From UBA5078 sp964538025 (GTDB taxonomy: Bacteria; Pseudomonadota; Gammaproteobacteria; Pseudomonadales; Pseudohongiellaceae): a stretch of 64,000 bases of DNA. This document shows, one piece after another, positions 44,439-53,973 of this stretch. The first letter of the stretch is position 1. The number at the start of each line of letters is the position of its first letter. The DNA is taken from positions 186,001 through 250,000 of the forward strand of contig CAZICZ010000001.1 in NCBI GenBank assembly GCA_964538025.1, in the 5' to 3' direction. The position numbers and the translations under genes were made by a program. The notes below the pieces were generated by a model. It was not told the DNA's origin. It saw only the letters and a list, made by a program, of their open reading frames with translations, and searched no databases.

Positions 44439-46484
44439 ATGTCCCGACGTTCCCGCCTCCTTGCCTCCCTCCTGCTCATCGGCATAGGCGTCGGCGCCCT
44501 GCCCGCCAGGCCTGCGCACGCCCAGGATGGGCTGGACGGGTTCGACATGCCGGGGGCTGCCTCGGTGTGTTTCGGCATGCTGGGGATTTCGGAAGCACGC
44601 GCGCTTGCCATCTGCGATGCCCTGGCGCTGAAGGAAAACGTGAAGGCCCGGGAACTGGCCCAGCAGTGGATCGCCGAACAGCCGGGGTCCGCTGCCGCAC
44701 AGTTCGCATTGGCCGAGGTGCTGGTGCAGGTGGAGGGCAACCTGGCCCGGGCCCTGTTCCACCTCAATCAGGCCGAGTCCCTCACCAATTACGCGTCCAT
44801 GGGCCGCGCGATCGCCGCCGGCAACGCACAATGGCATTTCCTCACGCTCTCACAGCTGTCCTATGTGCATCAGTTGATGGGCAATCAGGAAGGCGCTCTG
44901 GCGTATCTGGACAAGATCGAAGCCGTCTACGGGCAGGAAATGGAGTCCTTTCGCGGCTGGCCGCTCATCAAAATGCAGCGATTCGAGGAGGCCCGGGCGA
45001 GCGCGAACGAGGTGCTTGCCACCAGCAATGATCCCCGCGAACGCTCGCGCGCGCTCAATACCCTGTGCGCGGCCGAACTGGCGAGTCTGCGGCCGCCGGA
45101 AACGTTGATTGCCTGCGACCAATCCCTGCGTGAGGACGAAGCCCTGGCAGGCGAAGAGGACGGTGACGTCAACACGGTGTTCCTGATGAATGCCGCCGAA
45201 GTCGCCCTGAGCATGCTGCGTCTTGAGGAGGCCGAGACCTACCTGCGACGGGCCACGCGCTACCTGAACCCGAGCAGCGTCGGCGACCCGTGGATCAGCC
45301 TGCTTTACCTGACCATGAATCAGAGTCGCTTCGACGAAGCGCACAGCGCCCTGGACAACCTGCTGGTGTGGCGAGACCAGCAAGACCCGATTGTCGGCGT
45401 CATGAACCGCGCGGAACATTTTCTGGTCAGCGCCACGTTTCTGATGCTGGCGGGCTACGCGCAGGATGCCGCGACCCTGAGCGCCACCGCCCTAAACCAG
45501 CCCGACCGCACCGGGTCCTTCAGTGCCGACGAGGCGCAAAAGGACTCCATTGCGGCACTCATTAACCACATGGCTAACCGAAGCGCTTACGAGCAGAAGC
45601 GCGAAGAGGCCTCGTGGCTGGGATTTTCCGAGGCGCTGCAGGCCCGGCTCGACGCCGCCGGTTTCTGGTTCCGGGCCTGGCGCTCAGGCCGTCACGCTGC
45701 AGCGCTGTTTGCCGATCCGCAAACCCTGATGAACCGCCTGCGGCCCTATGCCCCCCTCGATGTGCACATTCCCGAATGGGTGGAGCCCGACCTGATTCCA
45801 CTCCTTGGGACCGGTGTCATCGCCACCATTCTTGAGCAGACGCGGGAGGCCGGCGCCTTCTCCCTCAACGAGGGCTATTACTATGCCTATCGGGCAGAGA
45901 TCAGCGCGCTCAACGGGAAAGACGCCGACACGCTGACGCTTGCCGCCCGCGCGATGTCCCTGCTCCCGGCAGAGGAAGTCATGTTGCGGGCACGACTCGC
46001 CGCGCGCGTCGCCGATGCAGCCTGGCGGCAGGGTGACGTGGACATCGCCCTGAACAACTACGAACAGGCGCTGCAGGACGACCCCAGTGTGCTGCGACGA
46101 CTGGGCCTTTCCCTGCCGGTTCGTCTCACGGCTCGCGAGGGCGACTTTGAGCGGGAGGTGCTGTCCCTGCTGGAACGCTCCCCGCGTTTCACGGCAGACC
46201 CGCGCGGCCTCACGCTCGAGGTCTTGCCGCAAACGGCCCTGACCTTATGCCTGAGCACCCGGGGCGGCATTCCTCTTTCCTGCGACCCCATGGGGCCACT
46301 GGATGACACCCTGAGCCTCGAACCTGCCCAGCAGCTGGTAAAGGAATTTCACACCCGGACCTTCGGATTGGGATACGATATTCCGCAGTCTCAACGGATG
46401 AGACTCCTGGGATCCAGCGTCATCCTGAGCGCCCAGAACAACCCCGGTGCGCGGGAGAACCGCGACACCGTCTTGCGTCCCTAA
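44439..46484 (+). CDS. secreted TPR-like repeat protein of the MoxR operon
   Basis: 681 residues, 8 bases after the MoxR gene. The signal peptide ends at AHA (about 28). The rest is helical with TPR-like pairs (AAQFALAEVLVQVEGNLARALFHLNQAE, EEAETYLRRATRYLN, DIALNNYEQALQDDPS). There are no catalytic motifs. A periplasmic scaffold for client proteins of the MoxR-DUF58-transglutaminase machinery is the natural inference. VWA/TPR (BatB/BatE-like) proteins occur in related operons, but this one is longer than BatE and has no VWA domain. Confidence 0.75.
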   Translation: MSRRSRLLASLLLIGIGVGALPARPAHAQDGLDGFDMPGAASVCFGMLGISEARALAICDALALKENVKARELAQQWIAEQPGSAAAQFALAEVLVQVEGNLARALFHLNQAESLTNYASMGRAIAAGNAQWHFLTLSQLSYVHQLMGNQEGALAYLDKIEAVYGQEMESFRGWPLIKMQRFEEARASANEVLATSNDPRERSRALNTLCAAELASLRPPETLIACDQSLREDEALAGEEDGDVNTVFLMNAAEVALSMLRLEEAETYLRRATRYLNPSSVGDPWISLLYLTMNQSRFDEAHSALDNLLVWRDQQDPIVGVMNRAEHFLVSATFLMLAGYAQDAATLSATALNQPDRTGSFSADEAQKDSIAALINHMANRSAYEQKREEASWLGFSEALQARLDAAGFWFRAWRSGRHAAALFADPQTLMNRLRPYAPLDVHIPEWVEPDLIPLLGTGVIATILEQTREAGAFSLNEGYYYAYRAEISALNGKDADTLTLAARAMSLLPAEEVMLRARLAARVADAAWRQGDVDIALNNYEQALQDDPSVLRRLGLSLPVRLTAREGDFEREVLSLLERSPRFTADPRGLTLEVLPQTALTLCLSTRGGIPLSCDPMGPLDDTLSLEPAQQLVKEFHTRTFGLGYDIPQSQRMRLLGSSVILSAQNNPGARENRDTVLRP

Positions 46485-46499
46485 CGAGCCCGACCCCTT

Positions 46500-47693
46500 A
46501 TGACAGCCCCGCACACCGCCCTCTCCCGGGGCCTGATTTTATTGCTTGCTGCCGTGTCGGCCCTCGGGCCGATCGCCATGCAGATCCTCCTGCCCGCGAT
46601 CCCCCTGATCAAGGAACGCTTTGATGTCAGCACCGGGGTGGCGCAACTGACCCTGAGTCTGTCCATGGCAGCGATTGCGCTGGCAACGCTTGCCTATGGG
46701 CCGCTGTCGGATCGCTATGGCCGGCGCCCGGTGCTCATTGCCGGCATCAGCATCACCATCGTGGGATCGCTGGCCTGCATCGTTGCTCCGACCATCTCCC
46801 TGCTGATCGCCGGCCGCATCGTCCAGGCAGCGGGCGGTGCGGTAGGACTGGTGGTTGCCCGCGCTATCGTGCGGGACGTGTACGATGCACGGGAGTCTGC
46901 CTCAGTGATTGCCACACTGGTCATGGTGATGGTGGTGCTGCCGATGCTCTCGCCCGCCGTGGGCGGAGAGCTGATGGTGCGCTTTGACTGGCACGCCGTG
47001 TTCTATCTGGTGTCGGCGCTGGCGCTGGTCATGCTGGGGCTGTTGTTGTGGAGCCTGCCGGAAACTCTCAAGACGCCCGTCCCCTTTGCCGGGGTGAAGG
47101 AGTTGCTGGGGAACTACGGCACCCTGCTGCGCAATCCCGTTTTCCGGGGCTATGGTCTCAGTGTGGCCTTTGTGTCGGTGGTGTTTTTCAGTTTCATTTC
47201 CGCCGCGCCCGAAATCATGGTGAGCGTCCTGAAGCGCCCGGCAACCGAGTATGGCTACTATTTCATCAGCGTGCCGCTGGGCTTCATGATCGGCAATTAC
47301 GTGACGCGGCACTTCGGGCGTCGCGCAGGCATCCACCGGATGATCGACTACGGCTCGCGCATCTCGATCGCGGGGATTGCGCTCGCCGTGGCACTGCATG
47401 CGCTTGGCTTCACCCACCCCGCCTCCCTGTTCTTTCCCGTGGCGCTGGCAATCTTTGGCAATGGCATCACCCTGCCCAATGCGCAGGCGGGTGCCATCAA
47501 CGCGGCACCGCACATGGCGGGCAGCGCCTCCGGTCTCACGGGATTCATGCAGATGGGATTTTCGGCGGTAGCAGCACAGGCGGTGGCGCTGATTTTCAAT
47601 GGCACGGTCTACCCGATGCTGGCCCTGATGGGAGCGGCATCAATTGCGTCTTTGGTGTGCTTCAAGAAGATGGTGCCCGCCGGGCACGAATGA
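46500..47693 (+). CDS. Bcr/CflA-type multidrug efflux MFS transporter
   Basis: 397 residues, twelve hydrophobic segments. ALGPIAMQILLPAIPLIKERFDVSTGVAQLTLS at the N-terminus and LAYGPLSDRYGRRPVLIAGI (motif A) are typical of Bcr/CflA drug:H+ antiporters, as is AGRIVQAAGGAVGLVVARAIVRDVY (motif C region). It probably exports antibiotics or metabolic by-products. It begins 15 bases after the TPR gene, so it may be cotranscribed with the MoxR operon by read-through. It is convergent with the Na/Pi gene, 2 bases apart. Confidence 0.92.
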   Translation: MTAPHTALSRGLILLLAAVSALGPIAMQILLPAIPLIKERFDVSTGVAQLTLSLSMAAIALATLAYGPLSDRYGRRPVLIAGISITIVGSLACIVAPTISLLIAGRIVQAAGGAVGLVVARAIVRDVYDARESASVIATLVMVMVVLPMLSPAVGGELMVRFDWHAVFYLVSALALVMLGLLLWSLPETLKTPVPFAGVKELLGNYGTLLRNPVFRGYGLSVAFVSVVFFSFISAAPEIMVSVLKRPATEYGYYFISVPLGFMIGNYVTRHFGRRAGIHRMIDYGSRISIAGIALAVALHALGFTHPASLFFPVALAIFGNGITLPNAQAGAINAAPHMAGSASGLTGFMQMGFSAVAAQAVALIFNGTVYPMLALMGAASIASLVCFKKMVPAGHE

Positions 47694-47695
47694 GA

Positions 47696-49357
47696 CTAAT
47701 TGGTGTAGGTCTCGAGGATGTTCAGGGCGTGGTTCTTGATGTGCCGTAAAGACACGAACATATCGCTGTAGGATTGGCCGGAAATGGACTGGCAAACCCC
47801 GGTTCGCAGACGTTCCATGTGGGCATCGCGCATTCCGTTGGCCATCTTGTTCAGACGCTTGGATTCTTCCATCAGACCGGTAATGCGCGAGGCGTCGGCG
47901 CGCTTCTTGCGCGCCATGCAGACGCGGCCCACAAAGGTGTCCACTTCCAGATAGAAGGAGGAGAGATCCTCCCACGCTTCGGCCGACAGGGACTCTTTCT
48001 GCTTGTACAGTCGTGACCGGTAGATGCTGAAGGACTGCAGGCTGTCGGCGATACTCTCAAGCTCATCTGCCATGCGGATCAGGGCATAGGCGCGGCCGGA
48101 CTGTCCCTGTGTCACCGAGTCGGTCAGCAGGGTGGTGATGAAATTAATCATCTCCTCCTCGATGTTGTCGGTGATGTCTTCCAGATGGTTGATGCGGTCG
48201 AACAACTCCTTGTCGTGGCTGTCCTTGCCGATGTACTCCTTGGTCAGGTTGAACATCTCGCGGATGATTTCCACCAGATTATCCATCTCCAGATCGGCCT
48301 GCTGCAGGGCCACTTCGGGCGCCATGGTGGACCGGTTGCCCAGATACTTGAGCTTGTGCACTTCCTTCTCGCCCTTGCTCGGAATCAGCCAGGTGACGAT
48401 CTTCGCCAGGTAGTCGATCAGGGGAATCCACAACAGCACGTTGAGCACATTGAACATGGTGTGGGCGACAGCGATGTGCCAGGCGATGTAGGGACGTGAC
48501 CCGTCGGCGTCCAGCGTATCCGCCGGGTTGGCTACCAACCACTCGATGAAGGACACGTACAGCGGGAACATGGTGACGAAGATCACCGCGCCCAGAATAT
48601 TGAAAATGGCGTGTGCCCGGGCGGTGCGGACCGCCGAGGTATTGGCGCCGATGGCCGCCAACTGGGCCGTGATGGTGGTCCCGACGTTTTCCCCGATGAT
48701 CAGGGCCACGGCGGTGTTGAAATCGATGACACCGGTGGAGGCCAGCGTGATGGTAATCCCGAGCATCGCGGAGCTGCTCTGGATAATCACTGTCAGCAGA
48801 CAGCCGATGGCGACACAGGCAAGCAGGCTTCCCAGGGACTGGGCATCAAACAGGTGCAGGTAGGAAATGAAATTGGCGTCGGTGCGCAGGGGTGCAAACG
48901 CACCGCTCATGAATTCCAGCCCGGTGAAGATCAGGCCGAGGGCGACCAAGGTTTTGCCGATGGCACTCGTGCGGGCGGTCTTGCCCCCCATCATGGGATA
49001 GATGCCGAGCCCCACAAGCAACAGGCCGTATTTGCCAATCTTGATGGACAGGATCCAGCCGGTGATTGTCGTGCCGATATTGGCACCCAGAATGATGCCG
49101 ATGGCCTGCTTCAGCTCCATCAGACCGGCGTTCACCAGACTGACGGTCATGACGGTAGAGATACTGCTGGACTGCACCACGGCGGTGATGCTGAGCCCCG
49201 CCAGCACGGCGAGGACGCGGTTTCGGGTCAGGGTCGCCAGAATACGCTGGATGGCCTCTGTGCTGCCGGACTGAAGGCCTTCGGATAGGAATTTAAGGCC
49301 GAGGAAAAAGACTCCCAGGCCGCCAATCGCCGTATATGAAATGTCGAAATAATTCAT
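47696..49357 (-). CDS. Na+/phosphate cotransporter family protein with PhoU-like tail
   Basis: About 553 residues from the ATG beginning MNYFDISYTAIGGLGVFFLGLKFLSEGLQ; a GTG at 49417 would add 20 residues of unlikely sequence. Repeated QSSS motifs (VVQSSSISTVMTVSLVNAG and IIQSSSAMLGITITLASTG) mark the two halves of the Na/Pi (NptA/PF02690) transport domain. The C-terminal ~200 residues, after the last helix near 345, are helical and PhoU-like (RMADELESIADSLQSFS), a presumed regulatory domain. It takes up phosphate with sodium or acts as a low-affinity anion transporter. Confidence 0.9.
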   Translation of the reverse strand: MNYFDISYTAIGGLGVFFLGLKFLSEGLQSGSTEAIQRILATLTRNRVLAVLAGLSITAVVQSSSISTVMTVSLVNAGLMELKQAIGIILGANIGTTITGWILSIKIGKYGLLLVGLGIYPMMGGKTARTSAIGKTLVALGLIFTGLEFMSGAFAPLRTDANFISYLHLFDAQSLGSLLACVAIGCLLTVIIQSSSAMLGITITLASTGVIDFNTAVALIIGENVGTTITAQLAAIGANTSAVRTARAHAIFNILGAVIFVTMFPLYVSFIEWLVANPADTLDADGSRPYIAWHIAVAHTMFNVLNVLLWIPLIDYLAKIVTWLIPSKGEKEVHKLKYLGNRSTMAPEVALQQADLEMDNLVEIIREMFNLTKEYIGKDSHDKELFDRINHLEDITDNIEEEMINFITTLLTDSVTQGQSGRAYALIRMADELESIADSLQSFSIYRSRLYKQKESLSAEAWEDLSSFYLEVDTFVGRVCMARKKRADASRITGLMEESKRLNKMANGMRDAHMERLRTGVCQSISGQSYSDMFVSLRHIKNHALNILETYTN

Positions 49358-49449
49358 TGGCGCGAAGTCTATGCAATGCCTGCAAACATTACAATTTGTT
49401 TGCAGATTTTTTACCACGCCCTCTGATCGACCTCAAAGGGTGCCGGATT

Positions 49450-50394
49450 TCACCCCATCAGATGGGCAGGTCCCGTCACCGTCGTCAGCACCGCGGTGAG
49501 CGCCAGAATCACCACAGCGAGCAGCATCTCTCCCAGGATGGAGCGCTGCAGCGGTCGCGCCCCGGCGGTTTTGAGCGCGGGAACCAGGCGAAATTTGTTG
49601 AGGGCTCCCAGGCTCAGCAGGCACAGCACGCCCAGTATCTTCATGCCCATCAATTGCCCCCAGGAAGTGCTTAGCAGCTCCGCAGGAGATTCGATCAACT
49701 GCAGCAGGACACTCCCCCCCGCGACACTCAGGCCCAGGGTCATCCCCCATCCCCAGTCACCGAAACGTTTCATCAGAGGGTACAGGCTTTCTCCCGCTTC
49801 CGTGCCGCAAAGCGTATACAGCGGAAACAGGGCTCCTATCCACAGCCCGAGCGCCAGCACATGAAGCGCGATCAGTCCCTGTGCCACGACATTCAGGTCA
49901 ACCGCATGCCCCAGGACAGCAAAGCCGGCACAGCAAAGCGCGATGGCCGCAAGGCCTCCCCACCAGAAAGTCGGGGGGAGTTCTTTCTCGCTGTCCAGCA
50001 GCGGGCGACGGAAGGCCAGTATCAGGAATCCAAACAGGAGGAAGCCGAGCACGCGAAGCGCAGTGCCCGTGCCAATGGGGGTCTGGGCGAGAAGCGAGAC
50101 CATGAGCGGGTCCACCATGCCGGCAAATCCGTTCTGGTTCACCTGCCCGACCTGCAGCAGGAAGAACAGCAGCATCGCCAGCGTGCCCTTAACACTGGCC
50201 GCCCCGAGCAACAAGACAAGGCGACGGCGCGCGCGTGGCGACCAGGAAAGACGACGGGGGGAGGGGCCGGGGCGGGCCACCGGAGGGGTAGCGCCAAGCC
50301 AGAGAACCAGCAGTCCTCCCGTGATGCTGACAAAGCTGCCGTAAGCAATCAGTTTGCTCAGCAGGATCGCCAGCTGCCACCCCCCGAATGCCAT
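49450..50394 (-). CDS. copD: copper resistance protein CopD
   Basis: 314 residues with eight hydrophobic segments. The layout and motifs fit CopD/PcoD: FLLQVGQVNQNGFAGMVDPLMV near residues 85-105, GHAVDLNVVAQGLIALHVLALGLWIGALFPLY near 175-205, and SWGQLMGMKILGVLCLLSLGALNKFRLVPAL near 245-275. CopD is an inner-membrane protein that works with CopC in copper uptake or handling. It starts 5 bases after the CopC gene on the same strand. No copper-sensing regulator gene lies next to the pair. Confidence 0.87.
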   Translation of the reverse strand: MAFGGWQLAILLSKLIAYGSFVSITGGLLVLWLGATPPVARPGPSPRRLSWSPRARRRLVLLLGAASVKGTLAMLLFFLLQVGQVNQNGFAGMVDPLMVSLLAQTPIGTGTALRVLGFLLFGFLILAFRRPLLDSEKELPPTFWWGGLAAIALCCAGFAVLGHAVDLNVVAQGLIALHVLALGLWIGALFPLYTLCGTEAGESLYPLMKRFGDWGWGMTLGLSVAGGSVLLQLIESPAELLSTSWGQLMGMKILGVLCLLSLGALNKFRLVPALKTAGARPLQRSILGEMLLAVVILALTAVLTTVTGPAHLMG

Positions 50395-50399
50395 GGGGA

Positions 50400-50870
50400 T
50401 CAGTGGTGGGCGTGCTCGTCGTGGGCTTCTTCGTGCTCGTGCGCTGCCTCGTGATCATGGCCGGCATCGTGCGCGTGCTCCATCGCCCCGTGATTCATGA
50501 CGGCAGCGGGAGCATTGGGGTCCACGGTAAACCCGAAACTGTCGCTGACCGAGTGGCCATCCGCGCCGATCGCAGTCCAGTTCACGGTATAGGCGCCTGC
50601 CTGCAAAAAGGGCATGGGCACGTGAAACTGGGTGTCGGCGGCCGCAACGGGACTGAAACCGGTGTCAAGCTCGCCAGCGCTGCCCGTCAGGGTCACTTTG
50701 ACCAGGCGCACGTCGGCGCCGAAGGTGAGCATCATGACCGAGGGAGACGAGACCGTCGCGCCCTTTTCAGGCACCGACTCCGTCAGCGCGGTATGGGCCA
50801 GCGCAAGCGAGGACAGACCAAACGTCAGTGCCAGTGTTGCGAACAAGTGAAGAAGGGAATGAATTTTCAT
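50400..50870 (-). CDS. copC: copper-binding periplasmic protein CopC with His-rich tail
   Basis: Start at 50870 chosen for GAGG 6 bases upstream and a clean signal peptide (LFATLALTFGLSSLALA); 156 residues. The mature protein begins H-T-A-L-T-E-S-V-P, giving the N-terminal His of the CopC Cu(II) site; LTFGADVRLVKV and IGADGHSVSDSFGFTV are the other conserved blocks, with His in DGHSVSD. Unusually, the last ~30 residues hold about 11 His mixed with acidic residues, a likely extra metal-binding tail. CopC carries copper in the periplasm to the adjacent CopD. Confidence 0.92.
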   Translation of the reverse strand: MKIHSLLHLFATLALTFGLSSLALAHTALTESVPEKGATVSSPSVMMLTFGADVRLVKVTLTGSAGELDTGFSPVAAADTQFHVPMPFLQAGAYTVNWTAIGADGHSVSDSFGFTVDPNAPAAVMNHGAMEHAHDAGHDHEAAHEHEEAHDEHAHH

Positions 50871-51130
50871 GTTGAACCTCGAGTGTCTGCCTGAATTGGC
50901 CCGCCGCGAGGCGACGGGTCCCTGCACCTGCCTGTTCTTCTGCGGACAAAATACGCGGGAGAACCAGTGCGGGCAGTGTACCCGAAGCGCCAGGCAAAGC
51001 TAAGCGTTTGCAAGGGGACGCCGCGTGACATTTTGTCGCGCCAGCCCTCCCTGCAAGACAGTCTAGTCTCCAGCTCTGAACGGCACCTGAATCCGCCCGC
51101 GGACGCGGGTGAATTCGCGGCTCGATCTGC

Positions 51131-51136
51131 TAGAAT
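51131..51136 (+). promoter_or_regulatory. -10 element TAGAAT eight bases before a start codon
   Basis: TAGAAT lies directly ahead of the ATG at 51144, with only CGCCCGC between. Transcription would start at or within a base or two of the ATG, so the hydroxyacid dehydrogenase mRNA may be leaderless; no Shine-Dalgarno sequence is present. The 273-base region between CopC and this gene shows no other clear feature. Confidence 0.45.
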
Positions 51137-51143
51137 CGCCCGC

Positions 51144-52112
51144 ATGACTGATCTCTCGCCACTTGCCGCCCCCACTCCGAAGCCCCATGTGCTGCTGGCC
51201 AACGCCTTCCATGCGGACACCATCGCCGCGCTGGATGCCCGCTACCAGACGCACAAACTCTGGTTGCTCCCGACTCCCGGCGAGCAACAGGCGCTCATCG
51301 ACAGCCTGGCGCCACACTGCGTGGCGGTCGCCACGGCCTCCTGGGCGACAAACCCGCTGATTTATACCCTGCCCCATCTTTCCCTCATCAGCTGTTTTGG
51401 GGTTGGGGTAGACGGTATCGATTTTGGCATTACGCAGGCACGTGGGATTCAGGTGACCAACACGCCTCGCGTGCTCAATGACGCGGTGGCCGATATCGCC
51501 ATGGGGCTCGTCCTTGCTTGCTCCCGCAACCTTGTCCAGGCGGACGCGCATGTGCGCAGCGGCCGGTGGTCGGAAGGCCCCTTCCCGTTCGGACGCAGCC
51601 TGGCGGGAAAAACCCTGGGCATTCTCGGTCTGGGGGCCATCGGCGAGGAAATTGCCCTGCGGGCGTTGGCGTTCCGCATGAAGATCGCCTATCACTCCCG
51701 CCGCGCCAAGGACCTGCCCTTTCCGTATTACGCCTCCATCGCGGCGCTGGCCGAGGCCAGCGATATTCTGCTGTCGATGTTGCCCGGTGGGCCCGAGACC
51801 GAAAAAATCGTCGGCAAAGAGGTGTTTGAAGCGCTGGGGCCCGAGGGCATTTTCATCAATGTCGGTCGGGGCAGTACGGTCGATGAGGCGGCCCTGATTG
51901 ATGCGTTGCAGACAGGAACAATCGCCGGTGCCGGGCTGGATGTCTACGCCAAGGAACCGCAGGTACCGGCGGCGCTTTGTGCACTGCCCAACACGGTGCT
52001 GTTCCCGCATATCGGCAGCGCCACGGTCGAAACCCGGCAGGCCATGGGGCAACTCGTGATCGACAATCTGGCGGCTTTTTTCGCCGGAGCCCCCCTGCTC
52101 ACCCCGGTATAA
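51144..52112 (+). CDS. D-2-hydroxyacid dehydrogenase (GHPR/HPR-like)
   Basis: 322 residues from the ATG at 51144; upstream in-frame codons are unlikely coding. The NAD(P) motif GILGLGAIGEEIALRALAF (GxGxxG, about 158-177) and the catalytic Arg, Glu and His in VNVGRGSTVDEAAL, AGLDVYAKEPQVP and FPHIGSAT match D-isomer 2-hydroxyacid dehydrogenases of the glyoxylate/hydroxypyruvate reductase type. The ISCFGVGVDGID stretch is the usual substrate-binding loop. It reduces a 2-keto acid with NAD(P)H in the cytoplasm. A PQQ dehydrogenase gene follows after 83 bases with its own -10-like TACAAT. Confidence 0.93.
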   Translation: MTDLSPLAAPTPKPHVLLANAFHADTIAALDARYQTHKLWLLPTPGEQQALIDSLAPHCVAVATASWATNPLIYTLPHLSLISCFGVGVDGIDFGITQARGIQVTNTPRVLNDAVADIAMGLVLACSRNLVQADAHVRSGRWSEGPFPFGRSLAGKTLGILGLGAIGEEIALRALAFRMKIAYHSRRAKDLPFPYYASIAALAEASDILLSMLPGGPETEKIVGKEVFEALGPEGIFINVGRGSTVDEAALIDALQTGTIAGAGLDVYAKEPQVPAALCALPNTVLFPHIGSATVETRQAMGQLVIDNLAAFFAGAPLLTPV

Positions 52113-52195
52113 CAAAGTGGTCTCCGGGCGCTGCCCCTGTCCGGAAGAGTTGGGTACAATGCAAGCCCCCTTGCCCGCCATCACAGGATAATCAC

Positions 52196-53302
52196 ATGAA
52201 AAAGCCGGCCCGTTTACTGCTGATCCTGCTGGGCTTATGCGCTGTGTCGCTGCCCGACGCCCTGGCGCAGACGCAACCGGGATTCCGCACGGAAACCGTC
52301 ATCGCGGACATTTCCGTGCCGTGGGGAATGGACTGGTTGCCCGACGGCGACCTGCTGGTCACCAATCGGGGTGGAGAACTCTACCGGGTTCACAATGGAC
52401 AGAAGACCGCGCTGACCGGCGTTCCCGAGGTGCATGTGAACGGCCAGGGCGGCCTGCTGGATATCGCGCTGCATCCCGACTATGCAAACAATGGCTGGCT
52501 CTACCTGACCTATTCCAGCCGTGAAGGCCAGGGCCAGGGCAGTCACACCGCGCTGATGCGCGCAAAATTGCAGGGCAATGCCCTCGTCGAACAACAGGTG
52601 CTGTACAAGGGCGAGGAAAACAGCCCGCGTGGGCAGCACTACGGCGGCCGAATCGTGTTCGATCGCGAGGGCTACGTGTATTTCTCCATCGGTGAGCGAG
52701 GGGCGCATTTTGAAAATGCCCAGCAGCTCGACCGTGACGGCGGCAAAATCTATCGCCTGCACGACGACGGGCGAGTCCCGGCCGACAATCCCTTCGTGGG
52801 CACCCCGGGCGCCAAGACGTCGGTGTATTCCCATGGCCACCGAAATCCCCAGGGGCTGACCCTGCACCCGGTCACTGGCCAGGTATGGGAACACGAACAC
52901 GGCCCCATGGGCGGTGATGAAATCAACATCATCCAGGCCGGCAAAAATTACGGCTGGCCGATCATCGGCTACGGCGTCAACTACGACGGCAAACCGCTGG
53001 CCGTGGCGACGTCCCGCGAGGGCATGGAACAACCCGTATTTTACTGGGACCCGTCGATTGCCCCTTCGGGCATGGCGTTTATCACCAGCGACAACTACGG
53101 CCCGGAACTGAAGAACCATTTGCTGGTCGGGTCACTCAAATTCAACTACATGGTGCACCTGGTACTTGAGGGCAATGCCATCGTGGCCCATGAAACGGTT
53201 TTCCCCGGCATTGGCCGCGTGCGCAATATCAAGCAGGGCCCCGACGGGTATATCTACGTTGCCACCGAGGGCAACGGAATCCTGCGCATTCTGCCGGAAT
53301 AA
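52196..53302 (+). CDS. PQQ-dependent sugar dehydrogenase (soluble GDH/YliI type)
   Basis: 368 residues with a signal peptide ending at ALAQ (about 25). The six-bladed propeller motifs are clear: ISVPWGMDWLPDGDLLVTNRGGELYRV, GGLLDIALHPDYANNGWLYLTYS, YSHGHRNPQGLTLHP and WEHEHGPMGGDEINIIQAGKNYGWP, with the catalytic His in the first blade loop region and PQQ-contacting Arg/His in HGHRNP. Similar to E. coli aldose dehydrogenase YliI. It oxidises aldose sugars in the periplasm, passing electrons to the respiratory chain. PQQ biosynthesis genes are not in the window. Confidence 0.92.
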   Translation: MKKPARLLLILLGLCAVSLPDALAQTQPGFRTETVIADISVPWGMDWLPDGDLLVTNRGGELYRVHNGQKTALTGVPEVHVNGQGGLLDIALHPDYANNGWLYLTYSSREGQGQGSHTALMRAKLQGNALVEQQVLYKGEENSPRGQHYGGRIVFDREGYVYFSIGERGAHFENAQQLDRDGGKIYRLHDDGRVPADNPFVGTPGAKTSVYSHGHRNPQGLTLHPVTGQVWEHEHGPMGGDEINIIQAGKNYGWPIIGYGVNYDGKPLAVATSREGMEQPVFYWDPSIAPSGMAFITSDNYGPELKNHLLVGSLKFNYMVHLVLEGNAIVAHETVFPGIGRVRNIKQGPDGYIYVATEGNGILRILPE

Positions 53303-53340
53303 GACCGCATAACGAAAAAGCAGCACAAAGGACTTGAGCA

Positions 53341-53973
53341 ATGAGTGATGATCTTCTTGCTGGCTATCAGCGCTTCAAAAATGGGTACTTTACGGAAAAC
53401 CGGGAAAAGCTGCGGAATCTGGCCGAGGAACAGAAACCGAGCCATGTCCTGATCACCTGCTGTGATTCCCGCATGGAACCGGCACTGATTTTCGATACGG
53501 AACCCGGAGAATTATTCGTCATCCGCAACGTGGCAAATCTGGTCCCCCCATACGAAGTCGAAGGCTCCTACCACGGCACAAGCGCAGCACTGGAGTTTGC
53601 CATCACCGTGCTGGAGGTGCCGGAGATCATTATTCTCGGCCATTCCCGCTGCGGGGGCATCCGCTCACTGGTACTCGATTCCAAAAAGCTGAAACAGGAC
53701 ACCTTCATCGCGCGCTGGATGTCGATTGTGGCGCCAGTGGCCGATCTCGCCGACCCCCATCGTCTGCACGACCACGCGACCTTCAATTATTGCGAGCAGG
53801 CCGCCGTCGGGTTTTCCTTGCGCAATCTGATGACCTATCCCTTCATCCGCGAACGGGTAGAGGCTGGCACCCTGACCCTCAAGGGCTGGCACTACAACAT
53901 CGTGACGGGCTCGCTGAAACAGATTCACGACCAGAACACGATCTCCACCATCGTCGAGGAAGTGCAGGACTAA
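53341..53973 (+). CDS. can: beta-class carbonic anhydrase
   Basis: 210 residues. The zinc site is complete: Cys40, Asp42 and Arg44 in ITCCDSRMEP (CxDSR) and His101, Cys104 in GHSRCGGI. VIRNVANLVPPYE and HGTSAALEFAITVLEV are the other family blocks. It interconverts CO2 and bicarbonate in the cytoplasm, feeding carboxylases. The gene starts 38 bases after the sugar dehydrogenase. Its stop overlaps the convergent ABC fragment's stop in CTAA. Symbol can/cynT is by homology only. Confidence 0.94.
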   Translation: MSDDLLAGYQRFKNGYFTENREKLRNLAEEQKPSHVLITCCDSRMEPALIFDTEPGELFVIRNVANLVPPYEVEGSYHGTSAALEFAITVLEVPEIIILGHSRCGGIRSLVLDSKKLKQDTFIARWMSIVAPVADLADPHRLHDHATFNYCEQAAVGFSLRNLMTYPFIRERVEAGTLTLKGWHYNIVTGSLKQIHDQNTISTIVEEVQD

